Part shown: positions 36,626 through 45,413 of the stretch, in pieces
Position numbering within the stretch: the first letter of the stretch is position 1
Layout: each line of letters opens with the position of its first letter
Source of the DNA: Parazoarcus communis
GTDB taxonomy: Bacteria > Pseudomonadota > Gammaproteobacteria > Burkholderiales > Rhodocyclaceae
NCBI RefSeq assembly: GCF_003111645.1
Contig: NZ_CP022187.1
Location: 2,666,001 to 2,730,000, forward strand
Direction of reading: 5' to 3'
Length of the DNA: 64,000 nt
The notes under the pieces: model-generated
The model's input: only the letters and a program-made list of their open reading frames with translations
Told to the model about the DNA's origin: nothing
Databases searched by the model: none
Position numbers and translations under genes: made by a program

Positions 36626-38917
36626 ATGGCAACTGATCGGTCAACCCCCGGTAAGCCCGATGCCGGCGACTTGCGCCGCCGCGCAGAAGAGGGTCTGCAG
36701 CAGCAGATGCACGTGCCGGTGTCCGAGCGCTCGGAAGTCGAGGTGCGGAAGCTGGTTCACGAGTTGCAGGTGCATCAGGTTGAGCTGGAACTGCAGAACG
36801 AAGCATTGAGCACGGCGCAGGCGAAACTCGAAGCCGCGTTGGCACGTAGCACCGAGCTCTACGACGCGGCACCGGTCGGTTACTTCACGCTGAACCGAAC
36901 GGGCGACATCGTGCTTGCCAATCTCGCCGGCGCTCGGTTGCTCGACACCGAGCGTGACTGCTTGACGGGCGTTCGCTTTGCCGCACTCTTGCAGGACGAC
37001 TCACGTGAGGCGCTCACCACGCTATTGCAGCGAGTCTTTGAATCGGGTGCGCCGCAAAGCTGCGAAGTGATCCTGGCATTCACCCCCCGCCGTATCATCC
37101 AGATGGAAGCGACCCTTTCGGCCGACGGCAACGAGTGTCGCGCCGCAGTGCTCGATATCACCGCCCGCCGTGACGCCGAAGCCGCATTGCGTGAGAACGA
37201 GGCCCGGTTGCAGCTCGCCGCCCGCGTTTTCTCGCATGTGCGCGAGGGCATCTTCATAGCCGACGCACGCGGCACGATCATCGAGGTCAACGACACGTTC
37301 ACCCACATCACCGGTTTCACGCGAGACGAATCCATCGGCCAGAGCGCCTTTTTTCGCGACACCGAGCGACAGGCGCAGGAGTTGCAGGGCGCAATCTGGC
37401 GCGCGCTGCATGAATCCGGCACCTGGTGCGGTGAGCGCTGGAGTCGGCGCAAGGACGGCGACGTGTGCCCCGAGACGCTGACGATCAGTGCTGTACGGGA
37501 CGCGTCGGGGCAGGTCACGAACTATGTCGCACTGTTCTCCGACATCTCCTCGCAAAAAGCGCACCAACAACAACTTGAGCACGTTGCCCACTACGATCCG
37601 CTGACGAACCTGCCCAACCGGGTGCTCCTGGCAGACCGCCTGCACCACGCCATGGCGCAAACCCAGCGGCGTGACAAGGCGCTGGCCGTCGCATATCTCG
37701 ATCTGGACGGTTTCAAGCTGGTAAACGACACCTATGGCCACAACGTAGGCGACGACCTGCTGGTGGCGGTCACCGAGCACATGAAGGAGGCGCTGCGCGA
37801 AGGCGATACGCTGGCACGCATGGGGGGGGACGAGTTCGTTGCCGTCCTGGTCGACCTCGAGAGTGCCGAAGACTGCAAGCCGGTACTCGAACGCCTGCTG
37901 CAAGCCGCAGCCAGCCCCGTGATCGCTGCGGGCGTCGCGCTGCAAGTTTCTGCGAGCATCGGCGCGACGATTTTCCCGAGCGATCGCTGCGACGCTGACC
38001 ACCTGATTCGTCATGCCGACCAGTCCATGTACTTTGCGAAACAGACCGGCAAGAACAGATATCACATCTACGATGTGGAATTTGAGGCGGCCGTCAGGTC
38101 GCTGCACGAGAACATCGAGGATATCCGGCTCGGCTTCGAGCGGGAGCAGTTCGTGCTCCACTACCAACCAAAAGTGGACATGTGCAGCGGTAAGGTGGTG
38201 GGCGCCGAAGCCCTGATCCGCTGGCAGCATCCGACGCGCGGCCTCCTGTTGCCCGCGGCCTTTCTGCACGTCATCGAAAACCACCCATTCAGCATCGAGC
38301 TGGGTGAATGGGTGATCCAGACCGCACTGGTGCAGCTGCGCAACTGGCGCGCAGCGGGGCTCGACCTTCCGGTCAGCGTCAATATCGCCGCCCTTCACTT
38401 GCAGCAGAGCAATTTCGCTGCGCGACTCGCGCATGTGCTGAGCGGGCACAAGGATCTCTGCCCAGGGCGGCTGGAGATCGAAATCCTCGAAAACTGCGCG
38501 CTCGACGACATGGTCCAGGTGTCGGAAAGCATGCACGCCTGCCGTGCGCTCGGTGTGACCTTCTCGCTGGACGACTTCGGCATGGGTTACTCGTCGCTGA
38601 CTTACCTCAAGCGGCTGCCGGCGGACCTGTTGAAAATCGACAAGAGCTTCGTGCGTGAGATGGTCAATGATCCCGACGATCTGTCGATCGTGAGCGGCGT
38701 CATCGGCCTCGCCAAGGCGTTTCGCCGCCAGGTGCTTGCCGAAGGGGTCGAGACGATCGCCCAAGGCACGATGCTGTTGTCGCTGGGGTGCAGTCTTGCG
38801 CAGGGATATTGCATCGCGCGGCCGATGCCTGCCAGCGAGTTCACGTATTGGGTGGCCCGGTGGCAACCTGATGAAGCGTGGGCAGCCCGCGTGCCGGCTG
38901 ACGCGGGCAGCAGATGA
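36626..38917 (+). CDS. PAS-PAS-GGDEF-EAL protein (cytoplasmic cyclic-di-GMP enzyme)
   Basis: 763 residues, no TM. Linker VRKLVHELQVHQVELELQNE near residue 35, first PAS about 75-190 (AAPVGYFTLNRTGDIVLANL), second PAS about 200-310 (VREGIFIADARGTIIEVNDT), GGDEF from about 325 with intact GGDEF near 401 and the REGD I-site just before it, and EAL from about 500 with EALIRW, SLDDFGMGYSSL, KIDKSFV and EGVET. Both domains look catalytically competent. ATG 36626 is the first start giving a sensible N-terminus. Divergent from the decayed CheB-CheR gene. Sensory input is unknown. Confidence 0.92.
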   Translation: MATDRSTPGKPDAGDLRRRAEEGLQQQMHVPVSERSEVEVRKLVHELQVHQVELELQNEALSTAQAKLEAALARSTELYDAAPVGYFTLNRTGDIVLANLAGARLLDTERDCLTGVRFAALLQDDSREALTTLLQRVFESGAPQSCEVILAFTPRRIIQMEATLSADGNECRAAVLDITARRDAEAALRENEARLQLAARVFSHVREGIFIADARGTIIEVNDTFTHITGFTRDESIGQSAFFRDTERQAQELQGAIWRALHESGTWCGERWSRRKDGDVCPETLTISAVRDASGQVTNYVALFSDISSQKAHQQQLEHVAHYDPLTNLPNRVLLADRLHHAMAQTQRRDKALAVAYLDLDGFKLVNDTYGHNVGDDLLVAVTEHMKEALREGDTLARMGGDEFVAVLVDLESAEDCKPVLERLLQAAASPVIAAGVALQVSASIGATIFPSDRCDADHLIRHADQSMYFAKQTGKNRYHIYDVEFEAAVRSLHENIEDIRLGFEREQFVLHYQPKVDMCSGKVVGAEALIRWQHPTRGLLLPAAFLHVIENHPFSIELGEWVIQTALVQLRNWRAAGLDLPVSVNIAALHLQQSNFAARLAHVLSGHKDLCPGRLEIEILENCALDDMVQVSESMHACRALGVTFSLDDFGMGYSSLTYLKRLPADLLKIDKSFVREMVNDPDDLSIVSGVIGLAKAFRRQVLAEGVETIAQGTMLLSLGCSLAQGYCIARPMPASEFTYWVARWQPDEAWAARVPADAGSR

Positions 38918-39180
38918 CCCTCAGGGGGCATGCACATTCCCGATCGGTGGCTACAGGAAATGCGCTTGGCACCTTCGAAGATCGAAGTTGATTCAATGAG
39001 ACCAAGTACGCGTCGGTACCGGCGAAGAATCGTTTGCCTCTCGCTGGCGATGGTGGCGGCACGCATCCGCGCTTCGCCGCGAACGCATGGGAGCGAATGG
39101 AAAATCGGCTGAGCACTGCCGGTCGCGGACACGCCTGAGGTGCCCCGCAAGGCGATGATTCTGGCACCGGAGGCTTACGT

Positions 39181-40455
39181 TCATTGCTTCTGCATCACGA
39201 AGAATCCGTAGCCGTAACTTGCGCAATGGCGGCGGTGCATATCGGCCTCTTCCTCGCAGGCGGCATACACGGCATCGGCCTCGCTGATGCCAGCATTCTT
39301 TTCCTTCAGCGCTTGAATTCGCGCGAGCATGGGCGTGTAGTAATCGTTCCACCACGCACTGGTCGGCAGCTTAAAACTGTCGACGAGCGCGTAGCCATGC
39401 TCTTCAGCGAGCTCGCAAATCCTGGCCATTGACCGAATGTCCGGATACACGCGGTTGAGATATGTACGAATCTTAGCCGGCGGATCAGCCTCGAACCAGC
39501 ACATCTCGGTGAAGGCCAGGTAGCCGCCTGGCTTGAGGTACTTGCGAAAATCCTGCAGTCCGCGGGTCAGACCGATGATAAAGATCGAGCCTTCGGCCCA
39601 CAGCAGATCAAAGTGCTCCGGGTTGAAAGGCATGTCGATCATCGACATCTCCTGCGTCTCCACACTGAGCCCGGCGTCTCTTGCGGCTTGATCCAGGCGG
39701 CGCAACAAGGGCGGGTGGTTATCGATGGCGAGAATCTTCGTTTTCAGCTCGCGCGCCAACGTGAGGGTCTGCAGTCCGCTGCCGCAACCGATGTCCAGCA
39801 CCACGGGGTTGGCGGGCAGGTGTTTGAGCAGGCGCAGCGCCTGCAGGGTAGCGTCTTCACAGCCTGGTCCCTGGCGAGGAAGGCCTTCGAAGAGCTCAAA
39901 GAAGTAGTGCATTGACATGGTGTTGTTCTCAATGTTTCGGGTCAGCATTCTGACCTCGGTGGCTTCTTTCTCGCTGAGGCCAAGCCTCAGGAGAAATGCG
40001 TGATGTGCGGCCGGTGCTCGGCATTCAAATTCGGTGTGCCAGCGCCTGAGTGCCGTCGCATCGAGTCCGCAAGCGCGCTGCAACTCCAGCCAGAGCGTGC
40101 GGTCCAGACCGGCCGCATCCGGTCCTGAAGCGGCCGTTTTAAGCATTCCCGCAATCACCCGCTGCTGTGACTTCAGCGCCGTGACGGCTTGCCCGACTTC
40201 GCGCAGACGGCGCTCCAAAATCGGCCCCTGTGGTGTGTCGTTGTCCAGCAGCTTGGCAATATCATCGAGGCTGATTCCGGCTTCACGGAAAGCGCAAATG
40301 CGTGCCAGTCGGTCGCAGTCCGCGTTTGAGTACAGGCGATAATCTGCCTCGCTGCGTCCGGATGGACGCAACAAGCCGATGCGGTGGTAATACAACAGGG
40401 TCGAGCGTGAGAGACCGAAGCGCCGGCCCAGTGCAGTGATGCGGAAGTTGTCCAT
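39181..40455 (-). CDS. MerR-type regulator fused to a SAM-dependent methyltransferase
   Basis: 424 residues. Residues ~4-75 are a MerR winged HTH (RITALGRRFGLSRSTLLYYH, RLARICAFREAGISLDDIAK), followed by a helical linker (~76-130), a middle region, and from about residue 200 a class I methyltransferase with motif I VVLDIGCGSGLQTLTLA, motif II ILAIDNH and FDLLWAEGSIFIIGLTRGL, KYLKPGGYLAFTEMCWFE. The fusion suggests a regulator that detects or modifies its own ligand, or an enzyme controlling its own synthesis. The ATG at 40455 coincides with the predicted transcription start of a MerR-style promoter, so the mRNA may be leaderless. Confidence 0.87.
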   Translation of the reverse strand: MDNFRITALGRRFGLSRSTLLYYHRIGLLRPSGRSEADYRLYSNADCDRLARICAFREAGISLDDIAKLLDNDTPQGPILERRLREVGQAVTALKSQQRVIAGMLKTAASGPDAAGLDRTLWLELQRACGLDATALRRWHTEFECRAPAAHHAFLLRLGLSEKEATEVRMLTRNIENNTMSMHYFFELFEGLPRQGPGCEDATLQALRLLKHLPANPVVLDIGCGSGLQTLTLARELKTKILAIDNHPPLLRRLDQAARDAGLSVETQEMSMIDMPFNPEHFDLLWAEGSIFIIGLTRGLQDFRKYLKPGGYLAFTEMCWFEADPPAKIRTYLNRVYPDIRSMARICELAEEHGYALVDSFKLPTSAWWNDYYTPMLARIQALKEKNAGISEADAVYAACEEEADMHRRHCASYGYGFFVMQKQ

Positions 40456-40461
40456 ATGCAC

Positions 40462-40492
40462 AGCCTAAACCGTGAAGCTATAGACGGGTCAA
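40462..40492 (-). promoter_or_regulatory. MerR-style promoter with 19-bp spacer
   Basis: Read leftward: -35 TTGACC (40492-40487), 19-bp spacer, -10 TAGGCT (40467-40462). A partial dyad CCGT-N10-ACGG fills the spacer. Elongated 19-bp spacers with a central dyad are the hallmark of MerR-regulated promoters. The expected start of transcription, about 7 nt past the -10, falls on the A of ATG 40455. Confidence 0.5.
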
Positions 40493-40933
40493 GCGAGAAC
40501 TTGCCCGTCTCGCCGCTATTGATGTCGGCAGAATGCTGGTACGAATGTACTCGCGGTTCGTGAAGTCGCGCGATACGGAGAAAGAGACCAATGGCCCGTC
40601 AGGCCCGCTTCCGGTCCTCGGCCTGACCTGTCCTCGGCCTCAGCTGCCGGTGGCTTGATGGCGCAGTCAGGCAGCAATGTGCTGGTCACCCGCCGTTTGA
40701 GCGTGAGGCGACGGTGGACGGCGGCTTCTCCACCCTTCCAACTGGAACTGCCGACCCTGAACTGACCTTCGTTGTTCTGAATTTACTTCGCTGAAGCTGC
40801 CATCCAATCGGCGCGTCTACGCACCCATTGACCAACCCGCGGCGTTGGACAAAAGCCAGCCTCGCAACCTCCGTCGGGGGGCCAAGCTGAGTATGGCCTG
40901 GATAGAGTAGCGCCCGACAACCAGCCGCCGGCT
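40493..40933. other. Non-coding left flank of the accessory island
   Basis: 441 bp. It holds the left copy of the 125-bp inverted repeat. Leftward frames in the remainder have no recognisable homology. This marks the left edge of the HEAT / nuclease / KAP cassette. Confidence 0.5.
40633..40757 (+). repeat. 125-bp inverted repeat, left copy
   Basis: Starts CTCGGCCTCAGCTGCCGGTG and ends GGAACTGCCGACCC. Its reverse complement aligns end to end with 48155-48279 with 7 mismatches and no gaps (about 94%). The two copies face each other about 7.4 kb apart and bracket the three-gene cassette exactly. Confidence 0.92.
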
Positions 40934-43903
40934 TCACGATATAGCCGGGCTTGGGGGTGCCTCGTCAGCCAGTTCATCGAGTACTGCAAAAACGCCATCG
41001 AGATCGTCGTGATAGAAGGCTGTGTAGCTAGGCAAAAAAACGCATCGCCCTCTGTCTTGGAGACCAAGCCCCCGAATGTGATCGCGATGCGTCAGCCAAT
41101 AACTCCCCATAGCCCTCGGATCCAACCCACCTGGTAGCCCCGACTTGGTTGCGACATAGCCCTCTTCGTCGAGCCCCGTTTGGAACGGGCTGCTCAAGTG
41201 GGCGAGACAATGGTCGAGAAACAGCAGCACGTTGTCGGCGTGGACGTCGGGGCTAAAGCAGAATCCAAAGACGTACTCGTTCATCAACCTGGAGATGCCA
41301 CCGCCATCTTCAGCACCTTTTTCATCGTAGTAACCGCATCCAACGCCAGCGCCATTCGGAGGCCTCGAATTGCTGAGCTGATAGATGACGAACGACGCGG
41401 CAAGGGACCGTGCAGCCGCAACTCGACGAGCAATCGTTGTATCGCCTTGCTCGGATGCGGGGTCTAGCGAAGCCTGCTCATGAAGATGCGCAAAGGCTTG
41501 GCCGAGGAGCGCATCCACAGGCACTTCACGTGCCTCAGCAAAAAAGTTTCGTCCAGGCTCAATGTAGGTGCGCTTGAAGTGCGCGAAGACTTGCTGAGAC
41601 AGCGACCTCATCTCGAGCAGCGCCAGCTTACTGACTAACCCAGTCGTTGGAGCAGACATGTCCTGGTGGACAATGAGCGCAGTGTGGAGGTTGTACAGCT
41701 GACCACCGCGATCCGCTGAGCACTGCAGCCTGAAGAGCATGAGGTCCTTCCAACCCAGAACGCCGCGCTCTGGGCAAGCAAGCCGTCCCAGCAGGCCTCT
41801 TCCAACGAAGGCGTGCTCGCCAAAGATGCGCCACGCGATCTCGACGACGTTCTCCGGAGTGTTTGCCCGTCGCCGGCCTGCACTACGCCCCCAGCCTGCG
41901 CGATCCAACAAGCGCAATAGCGAATAGACCGACCTTGGGCGCAGTCCTCGGTCATCGTGGTCGAACGTCGAGTAGCGTGGCAGGTACTCAACGAGCGTTT
42001 CGATGGCGTCTTCTGTGGTCGGGCTGGTGAAGTCGTGGGCCTGATTGACCAGTACCCGCCAGAACTGGTCGTGAGCGGTCTCTTGTTTCTCAAGAGCGAA
42101 CTCCGGTTCCGCAAAAACTAAGGCAATCGATCGACCCTTGCGAACCCGATCCACCGCTGTTTGGTATAGAACAAAGGTCTCCTGCGGCTCCGGCGCGGCA
42201 AAGCGCACGATGAGCTTCAGAAAACTCTCCAAGTTTCTGGTGTTGCCCTTGTTGAAGCACGCCCGGGACCGAAGAACAGACTCTTCAATGTTGCGCCCGT
42301 CGCCCAGCTCCAACACCCCTACATCAAACAACTGTTCCAGCAGGAACTTGGCAGGACCTGGATGCCCTTCCTTGATCTGCTCAAAACCATCGGCGTTCTT
42401 GAAGTCTGGTTCGTCGTACATACGCCGAACGGAGAAAGTACCACTGCGCCCCTCTGTCTCCTCGGCGTATATGCGCCTGAACAACCCGGGATAGTTCAGA
42501 TGCAGCAGCATTAGATGGATGAGGTCGCGCTTGTTGAAATCAGTCCGCCCAAGATCGGTCTTCTCGATTTGCATGAGAAGGATGGCATTGATAAAGCGCT
42601 TGACCTTACGTAGATCGCCGATCAACGTAAGGTACTTGGCGGAAGACTCTCCAGCCAAGATCCCCGCAAGCTCATTGAGAACGGCTCCAAGCTTCACCAT
42701 CGTGTCCGATGGCACGGACCCGAGCTGGCTCTCGCTCTTTTCCCAGTCGCGTTGCAAGAAGTTGCGGATGCTGGAGCTGTCCACGAACAAGCTCAGCTTG
42801 ACCGTCACAAATTTTTCAAGGAACTCACGCGCCCGGGATCCTTCCTCATTGCCACCGGCCAGAACTTCGGTGTCATAGCAAAGGACGTAGGTCGCTTGCG
42901 ACAGCTTGAAGGTGCGTCGCGTTGCGAACAGAACGTTGTTGACTGTCTTTGCGTCCAAACGATCCAAGTCGTCGATGACAACGATCACCCGTCGGCCGAT
43001 GCGGCGAAGGACCTCGTCAATGTCGTCAAGCAGCTCATCGACAGTTTCCTGGGAAGGCTCCAGTGAAAGCTTGAAGCCCAGGAACGAAACGTCAGCCTTT
43101 CCCTTTATGAGCCGAGCGTATCTAGAGGCCGTAGGGCGGAACTCCGGTGCGAAGACTTTGTTTTGAATCGCGGCAGACAGGTCGCGAATCAAGCGATCCG
43201 CAAGATCTGGCTCAGACGCGTATCGAAGGGGCTCGAACCGACAAACAATCACCTCGTCCGCGGCCCGCTGCCAGTGGCGTTCGGCAAGATTGATGAAGCT
43301 TGTTTTGCCTACGCCCCACGGCCCGTCCACACCGAACACCAATCCTGAGTGAGCGCGGCTGTCGAGGACGGTTTCCGCGAAAGATTTCGCTTGCGACTCG
43401 TTGGAGAGCAAGTCGTCCGCATCGCGCTCGATCTCCTCATCCGCAAGGAACCGGAGCTGAGGCTCCATCTGCCGTCTCCTTGGCCAATGACGTTGAACGA
43501 GTGGCGACAACAGCACAGTGGAGAGCAGCAGAAGAGCAATTGGCGCCCAATGCGGGCTTGCGGCCTTCAAGGCGGCGTGAAACTTGGAAAGCCACGGCAT
43601 GGTCAACTCGTTCGACCAAGCCCCAAGACAAACTGCCATCAGTAGGTCAAAACGAAAGCTTCGACCCATTTGGACGGCGGCAGTGAATGCGCCGCGATTC
43701 GCGGCGTAGACCACACAGATCGCCAGTCCGGCCAGAACCACGATGCCGCTTGCCCAGACCTCGAGATCAGCCACTGCAGGCGCGAACGCGGTCCCCAGGT
43801 AATAGGCTGCCCTGCATACCTCAGCACCAACCAAGCCAACGACGAACATCTTGGCGAAGACCAAGAGTTCCGGCATCTTCATGGTTTGCTTGGTGCCTGC
43901 CAT
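40934..43903 (-). CDS. KAP-family P-loop NTPase with N-terminal membrane helices
   Basis: 989 residues. About three or four TM helices in the first 140 residues (PELLVFAKMFVVGLVGAEVC, VWASGIVVLAGLAICVVYAA, APIALLLLSTVLLSPLV). The KAP domain starts near 165: Walker A GVDGPWGVGKTSFINLAERH (191-210) and Walker B RRVIVVIDDLDRLDAKTVNN (304-323), then FATRRTFKLSQATYVLCYDT (sensor 1 strand). The last ~500 residues are helical with no domain I recognise. KAP NTPases are frequent in phage defence and plasmid/phage exclusion loci. AGGGAGGAA precedes the ATG. Third gene of the operon, 58 nt after the nuclease gene. Confidence 0.9.
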   Translation of the reverse strand: MAGTKQTMKMPELLVFAKMFVVGLVGAEVCRAAYYLGTAFAPAVADLEVWASGIVVLAGLAICVVYAANRGAFTAAVQMGRSFRFDLLMAVCLGAWSNELTMPWLSKFHAALKAASPHWAPIALLLLSTVLLSPLVQRHWPRRRQMEPQLRFLADEEIERDADDLLSNESQAKSFAETVLDSRAHSGLVFGVDGPWGVGKTSFINLAERHWQRAADEVIVCRFEPLRYASEPDLADRLIRDLSAAIQNKVFAPEFRPTASRYARLIKGKADVSFLGFKLSLEPSQETVDELLDDIDEVLRRIGRRVIVVIDDLDRLDAKTVNNVLFATRRTFKLSQATYVLCYDTEVLAGGNEEGSRAREFLEKFVTVKLSLFVDSSSIRNFLQRDWEKSESQLGSVPSDTMVKLGAVLNELAGILAGESSAKYLTLIGDLRKVKRFINAILLMQIEKTDLGRTDFNKRDLIHLMLLHLNYPGLFRRIYAEETEGRSGTFSVRRMYDEPDFKNADGFEQIKEGHPGPAKFLLEQLFDVGVLELGDGRNIEESVLRSRACFNKGNTRNLESFLKLIVRFAAPEPQETFVLYQTAVDRVRKGRSIALVFAEPEFALEKQETAHDQFWRVLVNQAHDFTSPTTEDAIETLVEYLPRYSTFDHDDRGLRPRSVYSLLRLLDRAGWGRSAGRRRANTPENVVEIAWRIFGEHAFVGRGLLGRLACPERGVLGWKDLMLFRLQCSADRGGQLYNLHTALIVHQDMSAPTTGLVSKLALLEMRSLSQQVFAHFKRTYIEPGRNFFAEAREVPVDALLGQAFAHLHEQASLDPASEQGDTTIARRVAAARSLAASFVIYQLSNSRPPNGAGVGCGYYDEKGAEDGGGISRLMNEYVFGFCFSPDVHADNVLLFLDHCLAHLSSPFQTGLDEEGYVATKSGLPGGLDPRAMGSYWLTHRDHIRGLGLQDRGRCVFLPSYTAFYHDDLDGVFAVLDELADEAPPSPAIS

Positions 43904-43961
43904 TCACTGTTCCTCCCTATGCAGTCGTGCGTACTCGAACGTACTCAGTGGCACGCTTCGT

Positions 43962-45413
43962 TCAACGAGAAAGCTTGCTGGGACGGGTAATGTTTCCTAG
44001 GACTACGATGGTCACGACCGTAACTTCCGCAGGCGGGGCAGATCTCAGGATGGCGAGTCCGTCGGCCGCCGGCCAGGGAGCGGTCTCCTTCTTGCTGCAG
44101 TCCAGGACGCACAGCAGCGCAATTCGCTTGCCCTTTGCAGCCGCATAGCTCGCCGTTTGCTCGACGTAGCACTGGCAGTCTTCGACTCTCCGGATACGAT
44201 GGTCCACGGACTTCAGTTCGATGGTGATCCCACGAAAACTCAGGTCCGTGATGCCGCCTGCCGCCGCAGGGTGCTCCTCGAGGTCGGATCCGATTCGAGG
44301 CGCACGCCGCAGTTCCTTCCGCACGTAGTCCTGAAACCGATTTTCGGGCCAGATCCCATCGAACTCCGCGTCCTGAACCGCTCGGCCAGCCATGTTGCAC
44401 AGTACCGCGAGAAGCTCAAGCACATCCGAGAGCTCATGCACATTGGCCAGTCCTTGTTGTCGAAGCAGGTCACGGACCGATACGATCTTCTCGTCCATCG
44501 CGGCGTAACCGGTAATCGGGTGTGACTTGATGTCGATCCCCTCGACAAGGAGGGTGCGATGGCCGACGATGGCTACGGGTTGCTCCACACAGGCAGGTTG
44601 AAACGCGGCGGCGTACTTGAACTCGAACGGGCGGGCCTTGAGCCCTTGCGCTACCTGGAGGATCGCCCGCCCTCGTTGAACCAGCGTGTAGGGCGCCTTC
44701 CCAGGTGGTTTGGGGAATGTGAACTCGGATAGTTCGTAGGAGCTTCGCGGCTCCGCCGAAACCGGAGTTAAGGTGAGATGCGTCGCGTTGTCTGGCCATC
44801 GCGAGACCCGCACCTCAATCTCCATGTCGTGCATCTCGCGCGGCACCAGGTGGTGAACATCGGCGGCCAGCTGGCCTCCGAGCTGAAACTTCAGGAACGC
44901 AACGGAGAGCTCTGCTGGCCGAGGCGCCACCTCGTCGGCCGGATCCTTTTTGCGCGGAACCCTGAGCCCCTCGTCCCCGAACACCCCAATGGGCAACGGA
45001 ACGCCTGACAGGCTGCAGCAGAGGGCTTCGAAGTCGCCGAGTGTTGCGATCGAAGGGACGGCAGTCGATGCGTCCAGCAGAGACTTCGCTTCCGACCTTT
45101 CCCCGTACTCGTTCACCCAGAGGCGGTGGCGCTCGATCGCGCTTCGCAGGAGCCGATCGCCTGCCTCCGAAGCGTCAAGTACCGACTGTCTCCACTCTGC
45201 CAATGTCGACACGATGCGCAGTAGTCCCGCGAAAGCGCCGTACGCCGTTGCAGTTGCTGCCCGTCCATACTGAAGGGACGCGCCGTCCAGCGCTGCGCTG
45301 ATTTGTCTGAGCGTCTCGGCTTCAACGGTCCCGCCGTTGCCTAGCCTGCTAAGCGCATCAACCGCCTCGATACGTGCGAAGAAAACTTGGGAGAGGATCG
45401 CGTCTTGCCGCAT
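43962..45413 (-). CDS. PD-(D/E)XK nuclease-type protein
   Basis: 483 residues. The first ~340 residues are unrecognised, mixed helix/strand. The C-terminus carries a restriction-endonuclease-fold core: FQDYVRKELRR helix, GGITDLSFRGITIELKSVDH with D390, E399 and K401 forming the D-(x8)-E-x-K motif, then a helix EDCQCYVEQTASYAAAKGKR followed by a buried strand IALLCVLDC. This order is that of PD-(D/E)XK nucleases. The start ATG overlaps the end of the upstream HEAT-like gene by 56 nt, implying translational coupling. Likely the DNA-cutting effector of the three-gene system, which is inference. Confidence 0.82.
   Translation of the reverse strand: MRQDAILSQVFFARIEAVDALSRLGNGGTVEAETLRQISAALDGASLQYGRAATATAYGAFAGLLRIVSTLAEWRQSVLDASEAGDRLLRSAIERHRLWVNEYGERSEAKSLLDASTAVPSIATLGDFEALCCSLSGVPLPIGVFGDEGLRVPRKKDPADEVAPRPAELSVAFLKFQLGGQLAADVHHLVPREMHDMEIEVRVSRWPDNATHLTLTPVSAEPRSSYELSEFTFPKPPGKAPYTLVQRGRAILQVAQGLKARPFEFKYAAAFQPACVEQPVAIVGHRTLLVEGIDIKSHPITGYAAMDEKIVSVRDLLRQQGLANVHELSDVLELLAVLCNMAGRAVQDAEFDGIWPENRFQDYVRKELRRAPRIGSDLEEHPAAAGGITDLSFRGITIELKSVDHRIRRVEDCQCYVEQTASYAAAKGKRIALLCVLDCSKKETAPWPAADGLAILRSAPPAEVTVVTIVVLGNITRPSKLSR

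Noticed and set aside
40686-40937. Leftward frame in the left flank of the island
   Set aside because: No homology; part of it is the inverted repeat.
43962-45413. Nuclease and KAP genes as TnsA/TnsC of the Tn7-like element
   Set aside because: TnsA is a short endonuclease, TnsC an AAA+ ATPase without TM helices, and a DDE TnsB must be present. None of these is seen; the nuclease here is long, the ATPase is KAP-type and membrane bound.
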